A stretch of DNA of 44,637 nucleotides from an uncultured Myxococcales bacterium (lineage in GTDB: Bacteria; Myxococcota; Myxococcia; Myxococcales; Myxococcaceae): assembly GCA_903911905.1 (NCBI GenBank), contig CAIWFK010000834.1, positions 1-44,637 of the forward strand. Direction: 5' to 3'. Under the pieces are notes generated by a model. The model searched no databases. It was not told the DNA's origin and was given only the letters and a program-made list of their open reading frames with translations. Position 1 is the stretch's first letter; the number at the start of each line of letters is the position of its first letter. Position numbers and translations under genes: made by a program. Positions 13,992 to 22,243 of the stretch are shown here, piece by piece.

Positions 13992-15173
13992 ATGACCACC
14001 GATGCGCAACCACAGCAGATGAGGGAGGATCGTCTGGTGGCCGCCCTGCACGAGCTGGTGTCACGCGGCAACGTGCGGGTGCCGCCGTACCCGGCCACGG
14101 CGCTCAAGCTGCAGCAGGTGCTGGGCACCGACGACTACACCGTCGCGCAGCTCGTCGACGCCATGCGCACCGACCCGGTCTTCACCGCCAACCTGTTGCG
14201 GTTGGCCAATTCGCCCTTCTACCGGCGCGGCGCCGAGGTGACCTCGTTGACCGTCGCGGTGCAGCGCATCGGCGCCAGGGAACTGGTGCGGCTGGCGATG
14301 GCCTCGAGCGTGGCGAAGCTGTCCGGCGACGACGGCGTGCTGACCGCCCTGCGGCGCCAGGTGTGGCGGCAGTCGCTCTCGTGCGCGATGGTGACCGAAG
14401 CGCTCAGTCACCTCGAGGGTGCCGACGAAGGCGAGGGCTTCGTGGCCGGGCTGCTGCACGACGCCGGCAAGTTGCTGGTGCTGGTGGCGCTCGAAGACGT
14501 GCGCCGCCACGACGCCACGGTCGGCACCCGCACTGCGCGCGAATGGTTGGCGCTGGTCGAGCGGTTTCACGTGCCCTTCGGCGAGCAGTTGGCCGAGCGG
14601 TGGCACCTGCCCGGCGTGCTCGGCGCGGTGGTCAGCACCCACCATGACGAACAGGGCGTGCTGGGCCCGTTGACCCGCCGGGTCGTCACGGCCGATTCGG
14701 TGGTGGCGCTGCTCGACCGGGAAGCGGTGGTGAGCGTGGCCGACCTGGTGGCGCTGGGCCTGCCGCGGCCCACGGGCGAGGCGTTGGCCGCGATGCTGCC
14801 GCGAATTCCCCAGGCGCTGCGCGCGTTCGAGGCCGACGGTGCACACGGCGACGAGCTGTCGCTGGTCGAGCCCGAAGCGCCCTCGGCTGGAGGCCGCCTC
14901 GTGGAAGGGTTGCACCTGGTGGTCGATGGCGCGTCGTGGCCGGTGCTGAAGGTCGGCGAGCGCGTCCTCGAGGTGCAGGCGGGCAAGGCCCTGGCGCCCA
15001 ACCTGATGCTCGAGGTGCGGCTCGAGCCGACCGGGCTGTCGTTCTGGGCCATCGTGCAGCGGGTCGAAGCCGTGCACGGCGGTTGGGTGACCGAGCTGAC
15101 GCCCTTCGCGCTCGCGCCAGAACATCTGGTGGCGTGGGAGTCGTTGGTCAAGGGGTCGCGCGCGGCAGCGTGA
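13992..15173 (+). CDS. HDOD-domain signalling protein
   Basis: A 393-residue protein. Residues about 20-230 are an HDOD domain: PPYPATALKLQQVLG, the helix LLRLANSPFYRRG, VAVQRIGARELVRLAMASS and the HD-like segment FVAGLLHDAGKLLVL, followed by AVVSTHHDE. HDOD proteins are non-catalytic relatives of HD phosphohydrolases and often act with chemosensory or c-di-GMP signalling. The C-terminal 120 residues, containing LEVRLEPTGLSFWAIVQRVEAV and WVTELTPFALAPEH, are strand-rich and could be a PilZ-like domain, but I do not see the RxxxR motif. ATG 13992 follows the PATAN-like gene closely. Confidence 0.85.
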   Translation: MTTDAQPQQMREDRLVAALHELVSRGNVRVPPYPATALKLQQVLGTDDYTVAQLVDAMRTDPVFTANLLRLANSPFYRRGAEVTSLTVAVQRIGARELVRLAMASSVAKLSGDDGVLTALRRQVWRQSLSCAMVTEALSHLEGADEGEGFVAGLLHDAGKLLVLVALEDVRRHDATVGTRTAREWLALVERFHVPFGEQLAERWHLPGVLGAVVSTHHDEQGVLGPLTRRVVTADSVVALLDREAVVSVADLVALGLPRPTGEALAAMLPRIPQALRAFEADGAHGDELSLVEPEAPSAGGRLVEGLHLVVDGASWPVLKVGERVLEVQAGKALAPNLMLEVRLEPTGLSFWAIVQRVEAVHGGWVTELTPFALAPEHLVAWESLVKGSRAAA

Positions 15174-15193
15174 GCCGAAGGTCCGTCACCGCT

Positions 15194-16678
15194 TCACAGC
15201 CGCAGCGTCACGTTGCCCACCACCCGGTCGTCGGTGGGCCGCAAGTCGGGCGTGAAGGCCGCGCGCTCGGCGTCGGTCGTCGGCTGCAGGCCGTTGGGCC
15301 CGGTGATGCCGCCCTTGCCCGAGAAGTAGGGCTGGTTCGCCGCGCGGTGCGAGTACTCGAGCCGCACCAGAATCCACGGGTTGGGGCGCCAGTCCATGGT
15401 GACGGCGATGCCTCCGCCGAGCCACTCGAAGGGGTTGGTCGCGCTGCCGTTGCCGGGCAGGGTGTACGGGCTGCCCAGGGGCAGGGGCGTGATGACCGCC
15501 GCGCTGTGGTCGTAGAAGAGGTCGCCACGCAGGGTCGACATGAAGTTCCGGTTCCATTCCACCCGACCGGTGAGCGAACCGCCGGCCATGATGCCATTGG
15601 GCGGGGTGGGCTTGCCGTTCGCGTCGAGCTCGCCAGCGTGCGGCCCACGCACCTCGTACCCGACGTCGGCCACCAGCGCGAAGGCCAGCCGCTGGAACAC
15701 CGGGCGCGAGAGGTCTTCGAAGGCCAGCACCTGCACGTGGTTGTCGCTGTAGACGCGCAGTGACTGGTTGTTGGGGTCGGACGCGCGGGTCTGCTCCTGG
15801 CCGACGTACAGGGTGTGGGTCAGCGCCAGGCGACCGTTCGGCCTGACGGTGTACAGGTACCCGCCGGTGAGCGCGTCGTGCCAGCGCCCGAACGACTGCC
15901 AGCCGTTGACCAGCCACAGCTCGAGCTTGCTCCTCGAGGTGGGGAAGAGCTGGGTGCGCAGGCCGGCGAAATAGTACGGGGTGAAGTCCGACACGAAGGG
16001 GTGGGTGTAGTTCCAGTTTTCCTGCGGCACGTAGCTCTCGAGCGCGATGTACGAGGGGAAGATGCCGACCTCGACGTTGAGCCCGTGCAGCACGTGGAAG
16101 TGCCAGCCCGCGCCGGCCTGCTTGACGTAGCTGAGCGTGGGGTTCGACAGGAAGAAGCCGCGGGCCAGGGTGCTGTCCTGCCCGTGAATGGTGGCGATGT
16201 AGCTGCCGAACTGCAGCTCGACCCGGCCGATGGGGCCGCCGTACCTCGTGTCGATGCCGTTGAGCTCGAAGCCGACCCAGGCCAGGTTGAGCGAGAATTC
16301 AGAATGGCGCGCCGCGGTGGTGGTGGGGAAGATGGTGTGGTCGACGGGGTTGTTGAACTGCCACGCGTAGTCCGAATCGATGGCGAAGGTGGGCGTCACC
16401 GGCCCCACGCGCAGCAGCGAGGCTGGCTGGTAATTCGACCCGTTGAGCCAGGACCAGTCGCCGGTCGAGAAGGGTGCTTCCTTCACGTCGAGCAGCTCGG
16501 CGGTCTCGCTCACCTCGGCGGCCTTAGCGCTGGGGGCGGGCGGTGCCTTCTTGAGCGCCTGCACGTCGGCCTCGAGGGCCCGCAGCCGCTCGAGCAACGC
16601 GGCGACGTCGACCCCGGCATCTTCCTGCGCGAGCGCGGGGAGCGCCGCGAGCGCGACCAACACGACCAGCGAGCGCAT
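15194..16678 (-). CDS. outer-membrane porin-like protein (bbp2/OmpL type)
   Basis: A 494-residue protein with a signal peptide (MRSLVVLVALAALPALA), a short coiled-coil segment (LLERLRALEADVQALKK, about 28-44) and then a large barrel of alternating strands, for example FSLNLAWVGFELNGID, VELQFGSYIATIHGQ and LVRLEYSHRAANQPYF, ending NVTLRL. The repeated YFAGLR, WLVNGW and TLYVG elements are typical of putative beta-barrel porin-2 proteins. The coiled coil before the barrel recalls porins that trimerise or bind peptidoglycan. The gene starts 4 bp after the MshEN gene, so the two are co-transcribed, though their functional link is unclear. Confidence 0.8.
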   Translation of the reverse strand: MRSLVVLVALAALPALAQEDAGVDVAALLERLRALEADVQALKKAPPAPSAKAAEVSETAELLDVKEAPFSTGDWSWLNGSNYQPASLLRVGPVTPTFAIDSDYAWQFNNPVDHTIFPTTTAARHSEFSLNLAWVGFELNGIDTRYGGPIGRVELQFGSYIATIHGQDSTLARGFFLSNPTLSYVKQAGAGWHFHVLHGLNVEVGIFPSYIALESYVPQENWNYTHPFVSDFTPYYFAGLRTQLFPTSRSKLELWLVNGWQSFGRWHDALTGGYLYTVRPNGRLALTHTLYVGQEQTRASDPNNQSLRVYSDNHVQVLAFEDLSRPVFQRLAFALVADVGYEVRGPHAGELDANGKPTPPNGIMAGGSLTGRVEWNRNFMSTLRGDLFYDHSAAVITPLPLGSPYTLPGNGSATNPFEWLGGGIAVTMDWRPNPWILVRLEYSHRAANQPYFSGKGGITGPNGLQPTTDAERAAFTPDLRPTDDRVVGNVTLRL

Positions 16679-16682
16679 GCGG

Positions 16683-17459
16683 CTACTCCTCTTCGCCCAG
16701 CGCCTTGAGGAACTCCTCGCGCGAGACGATGTTCTTCTTCGCCAACAACTGCAGCAGCACCCAGAACTTCTGCTCGAGCTTCTCGACGCCGTCGTCGTCG
16801 GCGGGGCGGCCTCCGAAGAGGAAGTCGAGGTCGCGGGTGACGGTGCGCTTGCGGGCGCCGGGGTCGGCCGGCACGGTGGGCACCAGGTTGTCCTTCGAGA
16901 TGATTTCCTCGCCGACCAGCACTTCACCCGAGGGCGCGGCCTCTTCGACGGGTTCGAGCACCACCGAGCCGCCGCCGCCGACCAGTGGGCCGGCCTGCTT
17001 CACGTGGGCCTCGGACACCTTGTGGTAGTAGCGCAGCACGGCGGCGCGAATCTGCGAGTGGGTCGAGACGTAGGGCGAGACCTCGAGCCCGGTGGTGAAC
17101 TCGATTTCCTTGCGGGCCGACTCGTCGAGCGGGTCGCTCATCGCCACCATCACCCGCTTCTTCGTGGTGCCCTTGCCGTCGATGGCGAAGGGAAAGAGCT
17201 CGTGCTTTTCGCAGAAGCGCGCGCGGAGCATGTGCACCGCCGACCAGTCGACCTGCACCTGGGTGAGGTCGACGGTGGCCAGGCCCAGTGACTGGGCGAG
17301 CACCTGGGCCAACTGCACCTCGGTGATGGACCCGGCCTGAATGAGTGTGACGCCCAGGCGCTGGCGGGTGCGCTGTTGGGCCGTCAGCCCGGCGGCGAGT
17401 TGTTCGCGGGTGATCGCACCACGGTCCAGCAGCAGTTCCCCGATTCGCTTGCGGCTCAT
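16683..17459 (-). CDS. GspE/PilB N-terminal (MshEN) domain protein
   Basis: A 258-residue cytoplasmic protein. Residues 1-150 hold the MshEN fold found at the N-terminus of type II secretion and type IV pilus ATPases: RIGELLLDRGAITREQLAAG, then RQRLGVTLIQAGSITEVQLAQVLAQ, and the second half with RVMVAMSDPLDESARKEIEF. In this fold the conserved RLG/LG pairs can bind cyclic di-GMP. No ATPase domain follows; the C-terminal part (LEQKFWVLLQLLAKKNIVSREEF) is helical. It is likely a stand-alone c-di-GMP or regulatory module. It lies 250 bp from the divergent gliding-motor operon and is co-transcribed with a porin-like gene. Confidence 0.85.
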   Translation of the reverse strand: MSRKRIGELLLDRGAITREQLAAGLTAQQRTRQRLGVTLIQAGSITEVQLAQVLAQSLGLATVDLTQVQVDWSAVHMLRARFCEKHELFPFAIDGKGTTKKRVMVAMSDPLDESARKEIEFTTGLEVSPYVSTHSQIRAAVLRYYHKVSEAHVKQAGPLVGGGGSVVLEPVEEAAPSGEVLVGEEIISKDNLVPTVPADPGARKRTVTRDLDFLFGGRPADDDGVEKLEQKFWVLLQLLAKKNIVSREEFLKALGEEE

Positions 17460-17553
17460 GGTCGGCTTCGGTGGCTAGCACGCTGGCAACGCCTTGAAAA
17501 CGCGTGGGACACCGGGCGGTTGAAACCTGACGGTCGGTTCTGTTGTCAGCGCC

Positions 17554-17583
17554 TTGACACCTTTTTTTACGTCGGCCTAAGGT
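17554..17583 (+). promoter_or_regulatory. candidate sigma-70 promoter of the motor operon
   Basis: A consensus -35 TTGACA (17554-17559) is followed after 18 bp, including a T7 run, by TAAGGT (17578-17583). The predicted start lies about 120 bp before the aglR-like ATG at 17710, leaving a long leader. Confidence 0.5.
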
Positions 17584-17709
17584 GCGCGCGATTTTCCGGA
17601 AAGCTGATCCCGGAAGGTTTCAAGGGGACCAGGCGAGCGAACAACTCGGTCGGCCTGGCGAAAACAACACAGACAGAACAGGGATTCACGCCCTGGAGGC
17701 ACGTACACA

Positions 17710-18447
17710 ATGATGCTTGGACAGCTCGGACTTCTGGCAGCTGAAGCGGCGGAGGCTGAATCGGGTGAGGGCGGCGGCTTGTTCTCGAACATCGCCAAGG
17801 CCTGGAACGAAGGCGGCTGGGGCATGTACCCCATCGCGTTCTTCCTCGTCATCGGCTTCGCCATCACCATCGAGCGCGCGATCGTGTTGTTCTTCGCCGC
17901 GAGCATCAACAAGGACGGCTTCCTGCGCGGGCTCAAGAAGCACATCTACGCCGGCGACCTGGACAAGGCGATCAACTACGTGGCCGGCCAGAAGCCGACC
18001 CCCCTGACCAACGTCATCAAGTCGGGCCTGATGAACGTTCCCAAGGGCGAAGAAGAAGTGCAGGCGGCGCTCGACGAGGCCTCGCTGCGCGAGAACCCGA
18101 AGCTCGAAGCGCGCACCGGCTACCTGGCCATGCTCGGCAACGCCGCGATGCTCGCCGGTCTGCTCGGCACGGTCGACGGCCTCATCGGCTCGTTCAAGGC
18201 CGTTTCGCACGCCTCGCCTGCCGACCGCGCGACGATTCTCGCCGGTTCGATCGGTGAAGCCATGAACTGCACCCGCTTCGGCCTCATCAGCGCCATTCCC
18301 CTGCTGATCATGTTCTCGGTGCTCAACGGCCGCACCCAGTCGCTGATCAACGACATCAACGAGACCTCGGTCGCGGTGCTGAACCTGATCGTGCAGAACA
18401 AGGACAAGTTCAAGAACCTGACGGTCCCGGCGCAGGCCGAGGAATAA
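17710..18447 (+). CDS. aglR: TolQ/ExbB/MotA-family proton channel, AglR-like
   Basis: A 245-residue inner-membrane protein with three membrane segments: MYPIAFFLVIGFAITIERAIVLFF near residues 38-60, and two in the C-terminal half (LAMLGNAAMLAGLLGTVDGLIGSF and TRFGLISAIPLLIMFSVLNG). The central cytoplasmic loop and GLLGTVDGLIGSF motif are those of TolQ/ExbB. In Myxococcus xanthus, AglR forms a proton channel with the TolR-like AglQ and AglS to drive gliding motility. The same one-TolQ/two-TolR order here supports that assignment, although a generic Tol/Exb unit cannot be excluded. The ATG at 17710 gives a normal length. Confidence 0.75.
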   Translation: MMLGQLGLLAAEAAEAESGEGGGLFSNIAKAWNEGGWGMYPIAFFLVIGFAITIERAIVLFFAASINKDGFLRGLKKHIYAGDLDKAINYVAGQKPTPLTNVIKSGLMNVPKGEEEVQAALDEASLRENPKLEARTGYLAMLGNAAMLAGLLGTVDGLIGSFKAVSHASPADRATILAGSIGEAMNCTRFGLISAIPLLIMFSVLNGRTQSLINDINETSVAVLNLIVQNKDKFKNLTVPAQAEE

Positions 18448-18538
18448 GTCGGTTTGCGGTTGGCCTGGGAGTGAGAACTCCCGGGCCGAACTCGGTGTCT
18501 TGCAGGTGAACCTGTCGCACAGTTGAACGGAGTCAACG

Positions 18539-19018
18539 ATGGCCGGCGGAATGGATCTTGGGACGAGTGGCAAAGGCGGCAAGAAGCCACTCGACACGAC
18601 TATCAACCTGGTGCCCTTCATCGACCTGATGGCGGTCACCATCGTGTTCCTGATCATGTCGGCCGTGTGGACGCAGGTCGGCCGGCTTCAGGTCTCGCAG
18701 TCGGGGCAGAACGCGAGCGACGAGCAGCCGCCTCCGAACACGCTGCTGCCCATCACCGTGCTCATCACCGACAAGGAACTGAAGATCACCGTCGGCGGCA
18801 CCGCGATGGACCCGATTCCCTTCGTCACCGGTGACAAGGCCGCCGTGCAGAAGTTCACCGACCGGCTGAAGGAACTGAAGACCCAGCAGCCCGAGCAGAA
18901 CGCCATCACCCTCTCGACCGAAGACTCGGTCAAGTACGAGGACCTGGTGATGATCATCGACACGTGCATCGGCGGGCAGTTCCCGTCGGTGTCGGTCTCT
19001 CCAGCCTCGAACGGTTAA
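18539..19018 (+). CDS. aglQ: TolR/ExbD-family protein, AglQ-like
   Basis: A 159-residue protein with one N-terminal membrane helix (INLVPFIDLMAVTIVFLIMSAVW, about 22-44) and a periplasmic domain. Asp29 in VPFID is at the position of the essential proton-binding aspartate of TolR/ExbD/MotB; AglQ of M. xanthus is known for an equivalent Asp near residue 28. The periplasmic part ends DLVMIIDTCIGGQFPSVSVS. It lies 91 bp after the aglR-like gene, with ACGGAG as ribosome site, and 14 bp before the second TolR-like gene. Confidence 0.75.
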   Translation: MAGGMDLGTSGKGGKKPLDTTINLVPFIDLMAVTIVFLIMSAVWTQVGRLQVSQSGQNASDEQPPPNTLLPITVLITDKELKITVGGTAMDPIPFVTGDKAAVQKFTDRLKELKTQQPEQNAITLSTEDSVKYEDLVMIIDTCIGGQFPSVSVSPASNG

Positions 19019-19032
19019 GGAAAAGCACCACC

Positions 19033-19599
19033 ATGGCAATCGTTGCTCCTGGCAAGCGGTACGGAAAGCGGCTCCAGCACTCGAAGATCTTCGGGCACCT
19101 GGGCGGTCACAAGTCGGTCAACGCCGACCTGAACGTGACGCCGTTGGTCGACATGTTCGTGATTCTGGTGCTCTTCCTGGTCGCCAACTTCTCGGCGACT
19201 GGCGAGATTCTCTCGATGTCGAAGGACGTCGAGCTCCCCGAGGCCGCCAACACCGACGAGCTGCAGATCGCTCCGGTGGTGATGATCTCGAAGGAGCAGG
19301 TGCTCGTCTCGGGCACGGTCATCGGCCGCATCGACGACCTGACCCGCGAGGAATACCTGAACATTCCGAACCTCGAAGAGAAGCTGCGCGAAATGAAGAA
19401 GCAGTTCGAAGACCTGCACAACGCCGCGAACGACACGGGGGCCTTCAAGGGTGACGTGAACATCCAGGCCGACAAGAGCGTGAAGTTCTCGATCGTGAAG
19501 CGGGTCATGTTCAGCTGCGCGTCGGCTGGTTACGGCAACATCGCCTTCGCCACCCTGGCCAAGGGCGCCGAGAAGAAGGCCGAGACCGCCTCGCGCTGA
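19033..19599 (+). CDS. aglS: second TolR/ExbD-family protein, AglS-like
   Basis: A 188-residue TolR-like protein. A basic N-terminus (KRYGKRLQHSK) precedes the membrane helix LNVTPLVDMFVILVLFLVANF (about 36-56), whose Asp in PLVD is the expected proton-carrying residue. The periplasmic domain has an inserted helical segment (LNIPNLEEKLREMKKQFEDL) and a conserved ending with FSCASAGYGNIAFATL. It follows the AglQ-like gene by 14 bp with TAAGGAAAAG as ribosome site, and the operon ends in a strong terminator. AglQ and AglS are non-redundant in M. xanthus, which fits two divergent TolR copies here. Confidence 0.75.
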   Translation: MAIVAPGKRYGKRLQHSKIFGHLGGHKSVNADLNVTPLVDMFVILVLFLVANFSATGEILSMSKDVELPEAANTDELQIAPVVMISKEQVLVSGTVIGRIDDLTREEYLNIPNLEEKLREMKKQFEDLHNAANDTGAFKGDVNIQADKSVKFSIVKRVMFSCASAGYGNIAFATLAKGAEKKAETASR

Positions 19600-19625
19600 A
19601 GCGGTACCAATCGACGTTTCAAAGG

Positions 19626-19653
19626 ACCCCGGGACGACCTCCCGGGGTTTTTT
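19626..19653 (+). terminator. rho-independent terminator of the motor operon
   Basis: A 9-bp stem (ACCCCGGGA and TCCCGGGGT) with a 5-base loop is followed directly by a run of six T, 27 bp after the aglS-like stop. Confidence 0.92.
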
Positions 19654-19688
19654 GTTTCTGCAGCGCCGTGCTACTTGGGTTCCCCACG

Positions 19689-20315
19689 ATGGAACTCCTG
19701 CACAAGCTCAAAGAGCTGCTCAACCCCGACACCATCATTCCCATCGCCGGCTACCCGGGCCTGACGCTCATCGTCTTCCTCGAGACGGGCGCGCTGGTGT
19801 TCTTCCTGCCGGGCGATTCGCTGCTCTTCATGGCGGGCATGTACGCCGGGCGCGGAGACCTGAACATTCTGATGCTGCAGGCGCTGCTCGTTCCCGCAGC
19901 CATCGTCGGCGACGCCATCAGCTACACCATCGGCTCGCGCATGGGCCCCGCGCTCTTCAGCAAGCCCGAGTCGCGGTTCTTCAAGCCGCAGCACATGAAG
20001 GCCGCGCACGACTTCTACGAGCGGCACGGTGGCAAGGCCATCATCCTCGCGCGGTTCATGCCGGTGGTGCGCACCTTCGTGCCGGTGGTCGCCGGCATCG
20101 GCAAGATGCCCTACAAGCGCTTCGCGTCGTTCAACGTCATCGGCGGGGCGGCGTGGGTGCTGTCGATGACCATCGGCGGCTACTTCCTGGGGCAGTTCGA
20201 GGTGGTCAAGAAGCACATCGAGCTCATCGTCATCGGCATCGTGGTGCTCTCGGTGCTGCCGGCGGTGTTCGCCTGGGCGAAGCAGAAGTTCGGCGGTCAG
20301 AAGGCCGTGGCGTGA
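19689..20315 (+). CDS. DedA-family membrane protein
   Basis: A 208-residue polytopic inner-membrane protein of the DedA/VTT family. It shows the conserved N-terminal GALVFFLPGDSLLFMAGMYAG block, the re-entrant segment with GDAISYTIGSRMG, and the key motif ARFMPVVRTFVPVVAGIGKM followed by NVIGGAAWV. DedA proteins take part in lipid-carrier recycling and membrane potential maintenance. The ATG at 19689 is preferred to the upstream GTG at 19668, which lies close to the motor-operon terminator. Its stop overlaps the GTG of the LON-domain gene. Confidence 0.9.
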   Translation: MELLHKLKELLNPDTIIPIAGYPGLTLIVFLETGALVFFLPGDSLLFMAGMYAGRGDLNILMLQALLVPAAIVGDAISYTIGSRMGPALFSKPESRFFKPQHMKAAHDFYERHGGKAIILARFMPVVRTFVPVVAGIGKMPYKRFASFNVIGGAAWVLSMTIGGYFLGQFEVVKKHIELIVIGIVVLSVLPAVFAWAKQKFGGQKAVA

Positions 20316-20971
20316 GCGACGCGCTCGAGCGGGCGCGGGGCGCGGCGCGGCGACTGAAGGTCTTCCCCCTGCCGTCGGTGGTGCTGCTGCCGGGCACGGC
20401 GCTGCCCCTGCACATCTTCGAGCCGCGCTACCGCGAGCTGGTCAGCGACGCGCTGGCGGGCGACAAGCTCTTCGCCATGGCCCAGGTGGTGCCGGGCCAG
20501 GAGCGCACGCCGAAGCCCGACCTCGAGCCCATGCTGTGCATCGGCACCATTTCGATGCACGAGAAGCTGGAAGACGGCCGCTTCGAGCTGTTGCTCAGCG
20601 GCGTGGTGCGGGCGCGGGTGGTGAGGGAACTGCCCACCAGCAAGCTCTACCGCGAGGTCGAGGTCGAGGTGCTCGAAGACCCTGCGGTGCCCGACGGCGA
20701 CGACGACGAGGAAGCCCTGCGCTTCGCCCTGCTCGAGTTGGTCGCGCGGCTGCCCACCGACGTCGGCGAGCGCGTGGCCCAGGCCACCGTGCGGGCCCGT
20801 GGCGGCGCCCTGGCCGACGTGCTGGCCAGCGCGGTGATGGAAGACGTCATTCGTCGCTACGAGGTGCTTTGCGAGCGTGACGTGCACGTGCGCATGCAGA
20901 TGGTGGCCGAAGAGACCATGGTGCTGGTCGCCGGCATGCAGTCGCGCAAGCCCGAGGGGCTGCTCAACTAG
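20312..20971 (+). CDS. LON substrate-binding-domain protein
   Basis: A 219-residue soluble protein matching the N-terminal domain of Lon proteases without the ATPase or protease parts: VFPLPSVVLLPGTALPLHIFEPRYRELV, then MLCIGTISMHEKLEDGRFELLLSGVVRARV and the helical C-terminal half. Stand-alone LON-N proteins are common, and their role (peptide binding or adaptor) is unproven. The start is GTG 20312, overlapping the DedA stop as GTGA. After the stop there is a hairpin containing the 12-bp palindrome CTTTCGCGAAAG (20982-20993) that may terminate the transcript. Confidence 0.85.
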   Translation: MSDALERARGAARRLKVFPLPSVVLLPGTALPLHIFEPRYRELVSDALAGDKLFAMAQVVPGQERTPKPDLEPMLCIGTISMHEKLEDGRFELLLSGVVRARVVRELPTSKLYREVEVEVLEDPAVPDGDDDEEALRFALLELVARLPTDVGERVAQATVRARGGALADVLASAVMEDVIRRYEVLCERDVHVRMQMVAEETMVLVAGMQSRKPEGLLN

Positions 20972-20976
20972 CCGTT

Positions 20977-20998
20977 CTCGCCTTTCGCGAAAGACGAG
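20977..20998 (+). terminator. hairpin after the LON-domain gene, possible terminator
   Basis: The perfect palindrome CTTTCGCGAAAG (20982-20993) is flanked by CTCG and CGAG arms with one mismatch. There is no T run, so it may act as a rho-dependent pause or RNA 3' end rather than a classical terminator. A second short inverted repeat (GTCCCGC-GT-GCGGGAC) lies at 21027-21042. Confidence 0.35.
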
Positions 20999-21166
20999 GG
21001 CGCACGTTGGAGCGTCCACGTCCACCGTCCCGCGTGCGGGACCCGAGCGCTACCGTTCCCACCCACGCCACTGGAGCCCCGCGCTGGCACGCCGCCTGCT
21101 CATGCGCGCGCCGTCGACACTTTGGTCGGCAGGCAGTGACTGGCAGTGAAAGGAAGGTGGACGGTG

Positions 21167-21445
21167 ATGGTGACGGGGAAGCGGTACCAGGTCTTCTCGA
21201 TCAAGGAACGGCGCATCGACGAGAAGGACAAGGACAAGGGCGTGGATCGAAGCACGCAGTGGGTGAAGGCGGGCTCGGCGTGGGTGAACCGTGACGGGTC
21301 CATCAACGTGTACCTCGACGTGCTGCCGTTGGACGGCAAGCTGCACGTTCGCGAGGCGTTGGACAAGCGGGACGCGGTCGAACCGAGGAATACGTCGACG
21401 AATGGGTCGCCGACGATGGAACTGGGCGTGGCGGGAGGGAACTGA
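21167..21445 (+). CDS. small hypothetical protein upstream of the ComEA-like gene
   Basis: A 92-residue protein of unknown function. It is predicted to be a small strand-rich domain: KRYQVFSIKERRIDEKD, then KAGSAWVNRDGSINVYLDVLPLDGKLHVRE. No signal peptide or membrane segment is visible. The start at ATG 21167 sits 9 bp after AGGAAGG; GTG 21164 is almost equivalent and GTG 21146 would lie on the wrong side of that ribosome site. The stop is 2 bp before the ComEA-like ATG, so the two genes are co-translated and may act together in DNA handling, but that is inference. Confidence 0.7.
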   Translation: MVTGKRYQVFSIKERRIDEKDKDKGVDRSTQWVKAGSAWVNRDGSINVYLDVLPLDGKLHVREALDKRDAVEPRNTSTNGSPTMELGVAGGN

Positions 21446-21447
21446 AC

Positions 21448-21852
21448 ATGAAGCTGGCAATCAAGACGGTGGCGGCAGTGGCGATGGCGATGACGGTGCT
21501 GGGCGCGAGCCCGGCCCTGGCGAAGAAGGCGGCGGTGAAGCACGAGGTGACGGGGGTGGTGAACCTGAACACCGCGAGCGCCACGCAGCTCGACCTCCTT
21601 CCCGGCGTGGGGCCCAAGGCCGTCAAGCGCATCATCGAACAGCGCAGCAAGACGCCGTTCACCAGGGTCGACGAGCTGGTCAAGGTGAAGGGGTTCGGCG
21701 CCAAGAAGCTGGCACGGCTCAAGCCGTACCTGAGCGTCAACGGGCCGACCACCATCGCGCTGAAGAAGGGTGCTGGGTCGGGCGGTGGCACCGTGCAGTT
21801 GGGCGAACCCATCATCGAAGCGCAGGGTCGCAGCGCGCCGCGACCCCGTTAG
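21448..21852 (+). CDS. ComEA-like secreted helix-hairpin-helix protein
   Basis: A 134-residue protein with a signal peptide (AAVAMAMTVLGASPALA) followed by two helix-hairpin-helix motifs: VNLNTASATQLDLLPGVGPK (about 38-57) and VDELVKVKGFGAKKLARLKP. This is the ComEA DNA-binding domain, which binds incoming double-stranded DNA in the periplasm during transformation. A Gly-rich C-terminal tail follows (GAGSGGGTVQLGEP). No comEC or pilus genes are in the window. It forms a two-gene unit with the small upstream protein and ends 67 bp before a convergent lipoprotein gene. Confidence 0.85.
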   Translation: MKLAIKTVAAVAMAMTVLGASPALAKKAAVKHEVTGVVNLNTASATQLDLLPGVGPKAVKRIIEQRSKTPFTRVDELVKVKGFGAKKLARLKPYLSVNGPTTIALKKGAGSGGGTVQLGEPIIEAQGRSAPRPR

Positions 21853-21871
21853 CGCGCACACCGTCGAGAAC

Positions 21872-21900
21872 GCGGAGTCAGGCCTGGCGTCTGGCTCCGC
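21872..21900. terminator. stem-loop between convergent genes
   Basis: GCGGAGTCAG and CTGGCTCCGC form a 10-bp stem with one G-U pair and a 9-base loop, between the ComEA-like gene (plus) and the lipoprotein gene (minus). There is no T run on either side. Confidence 0.4.
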
Positions 21901-21919
21901 GGTCGTGCGTCTTCGTCGG

Positions 21920-22219
21920 TTACTGACCGGCGTCGGCTTCGGTCGCCAGCGGCCGCGCCAGGCCGCAGTTGGCCTTGCCGGTGGCCGTGTCGACCAGACG
22001 GCAGTCGCAGGTCTTGAGCAGCGCCTGGCAGGTGGCCTCGTCGGTCGAGGTGGGCACCACGTTGTTCGCGCGGGCCGAGGCGTTCTGCAGGCAGAGGTTC
22101 TTGTCGTTGCTGTTCACCGCGCAGTCACACAGCTTTTCGGACAACTGCTGGCAGTTGCCCTTGCAGCCGGCGAAGGCGAAGACGGCGGCGAGCGAGGCGG
22201 TGATCAGCAGGGTGCGCAT
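21920..22219 (-). CDS. small cysteine-rich lipoprotein
   Basis: A 99-residue precursor with a lipoprotein signal ending in the lipobox FAGC (Cys19). The mature part has seven further cysteines in CQQL, CDCAV, LCLQ, TCQALLKTCDC and NCGL contexts, which suggests a compact disulfide-rich fold held at the membrane. I do not recognise the family. The ATG at 22219 starts the signal sequence directly. It lies 24 bp after the ureohydrolase gene on the same strand and could share its transcript. Confidence 0.75.
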   Translation of the reverse strand: MRTLLITASLAAVFAFAGCKGNCQQLSEKLCDCAVNSNDKNLCLQNASARANNVVPTSTDEATCQALLKTCDCRLVDTATGKANCGLARPLATEADAGQ

Positions 22220-22243
22220 GGAACGCCGCGCAAACTGCCACAG

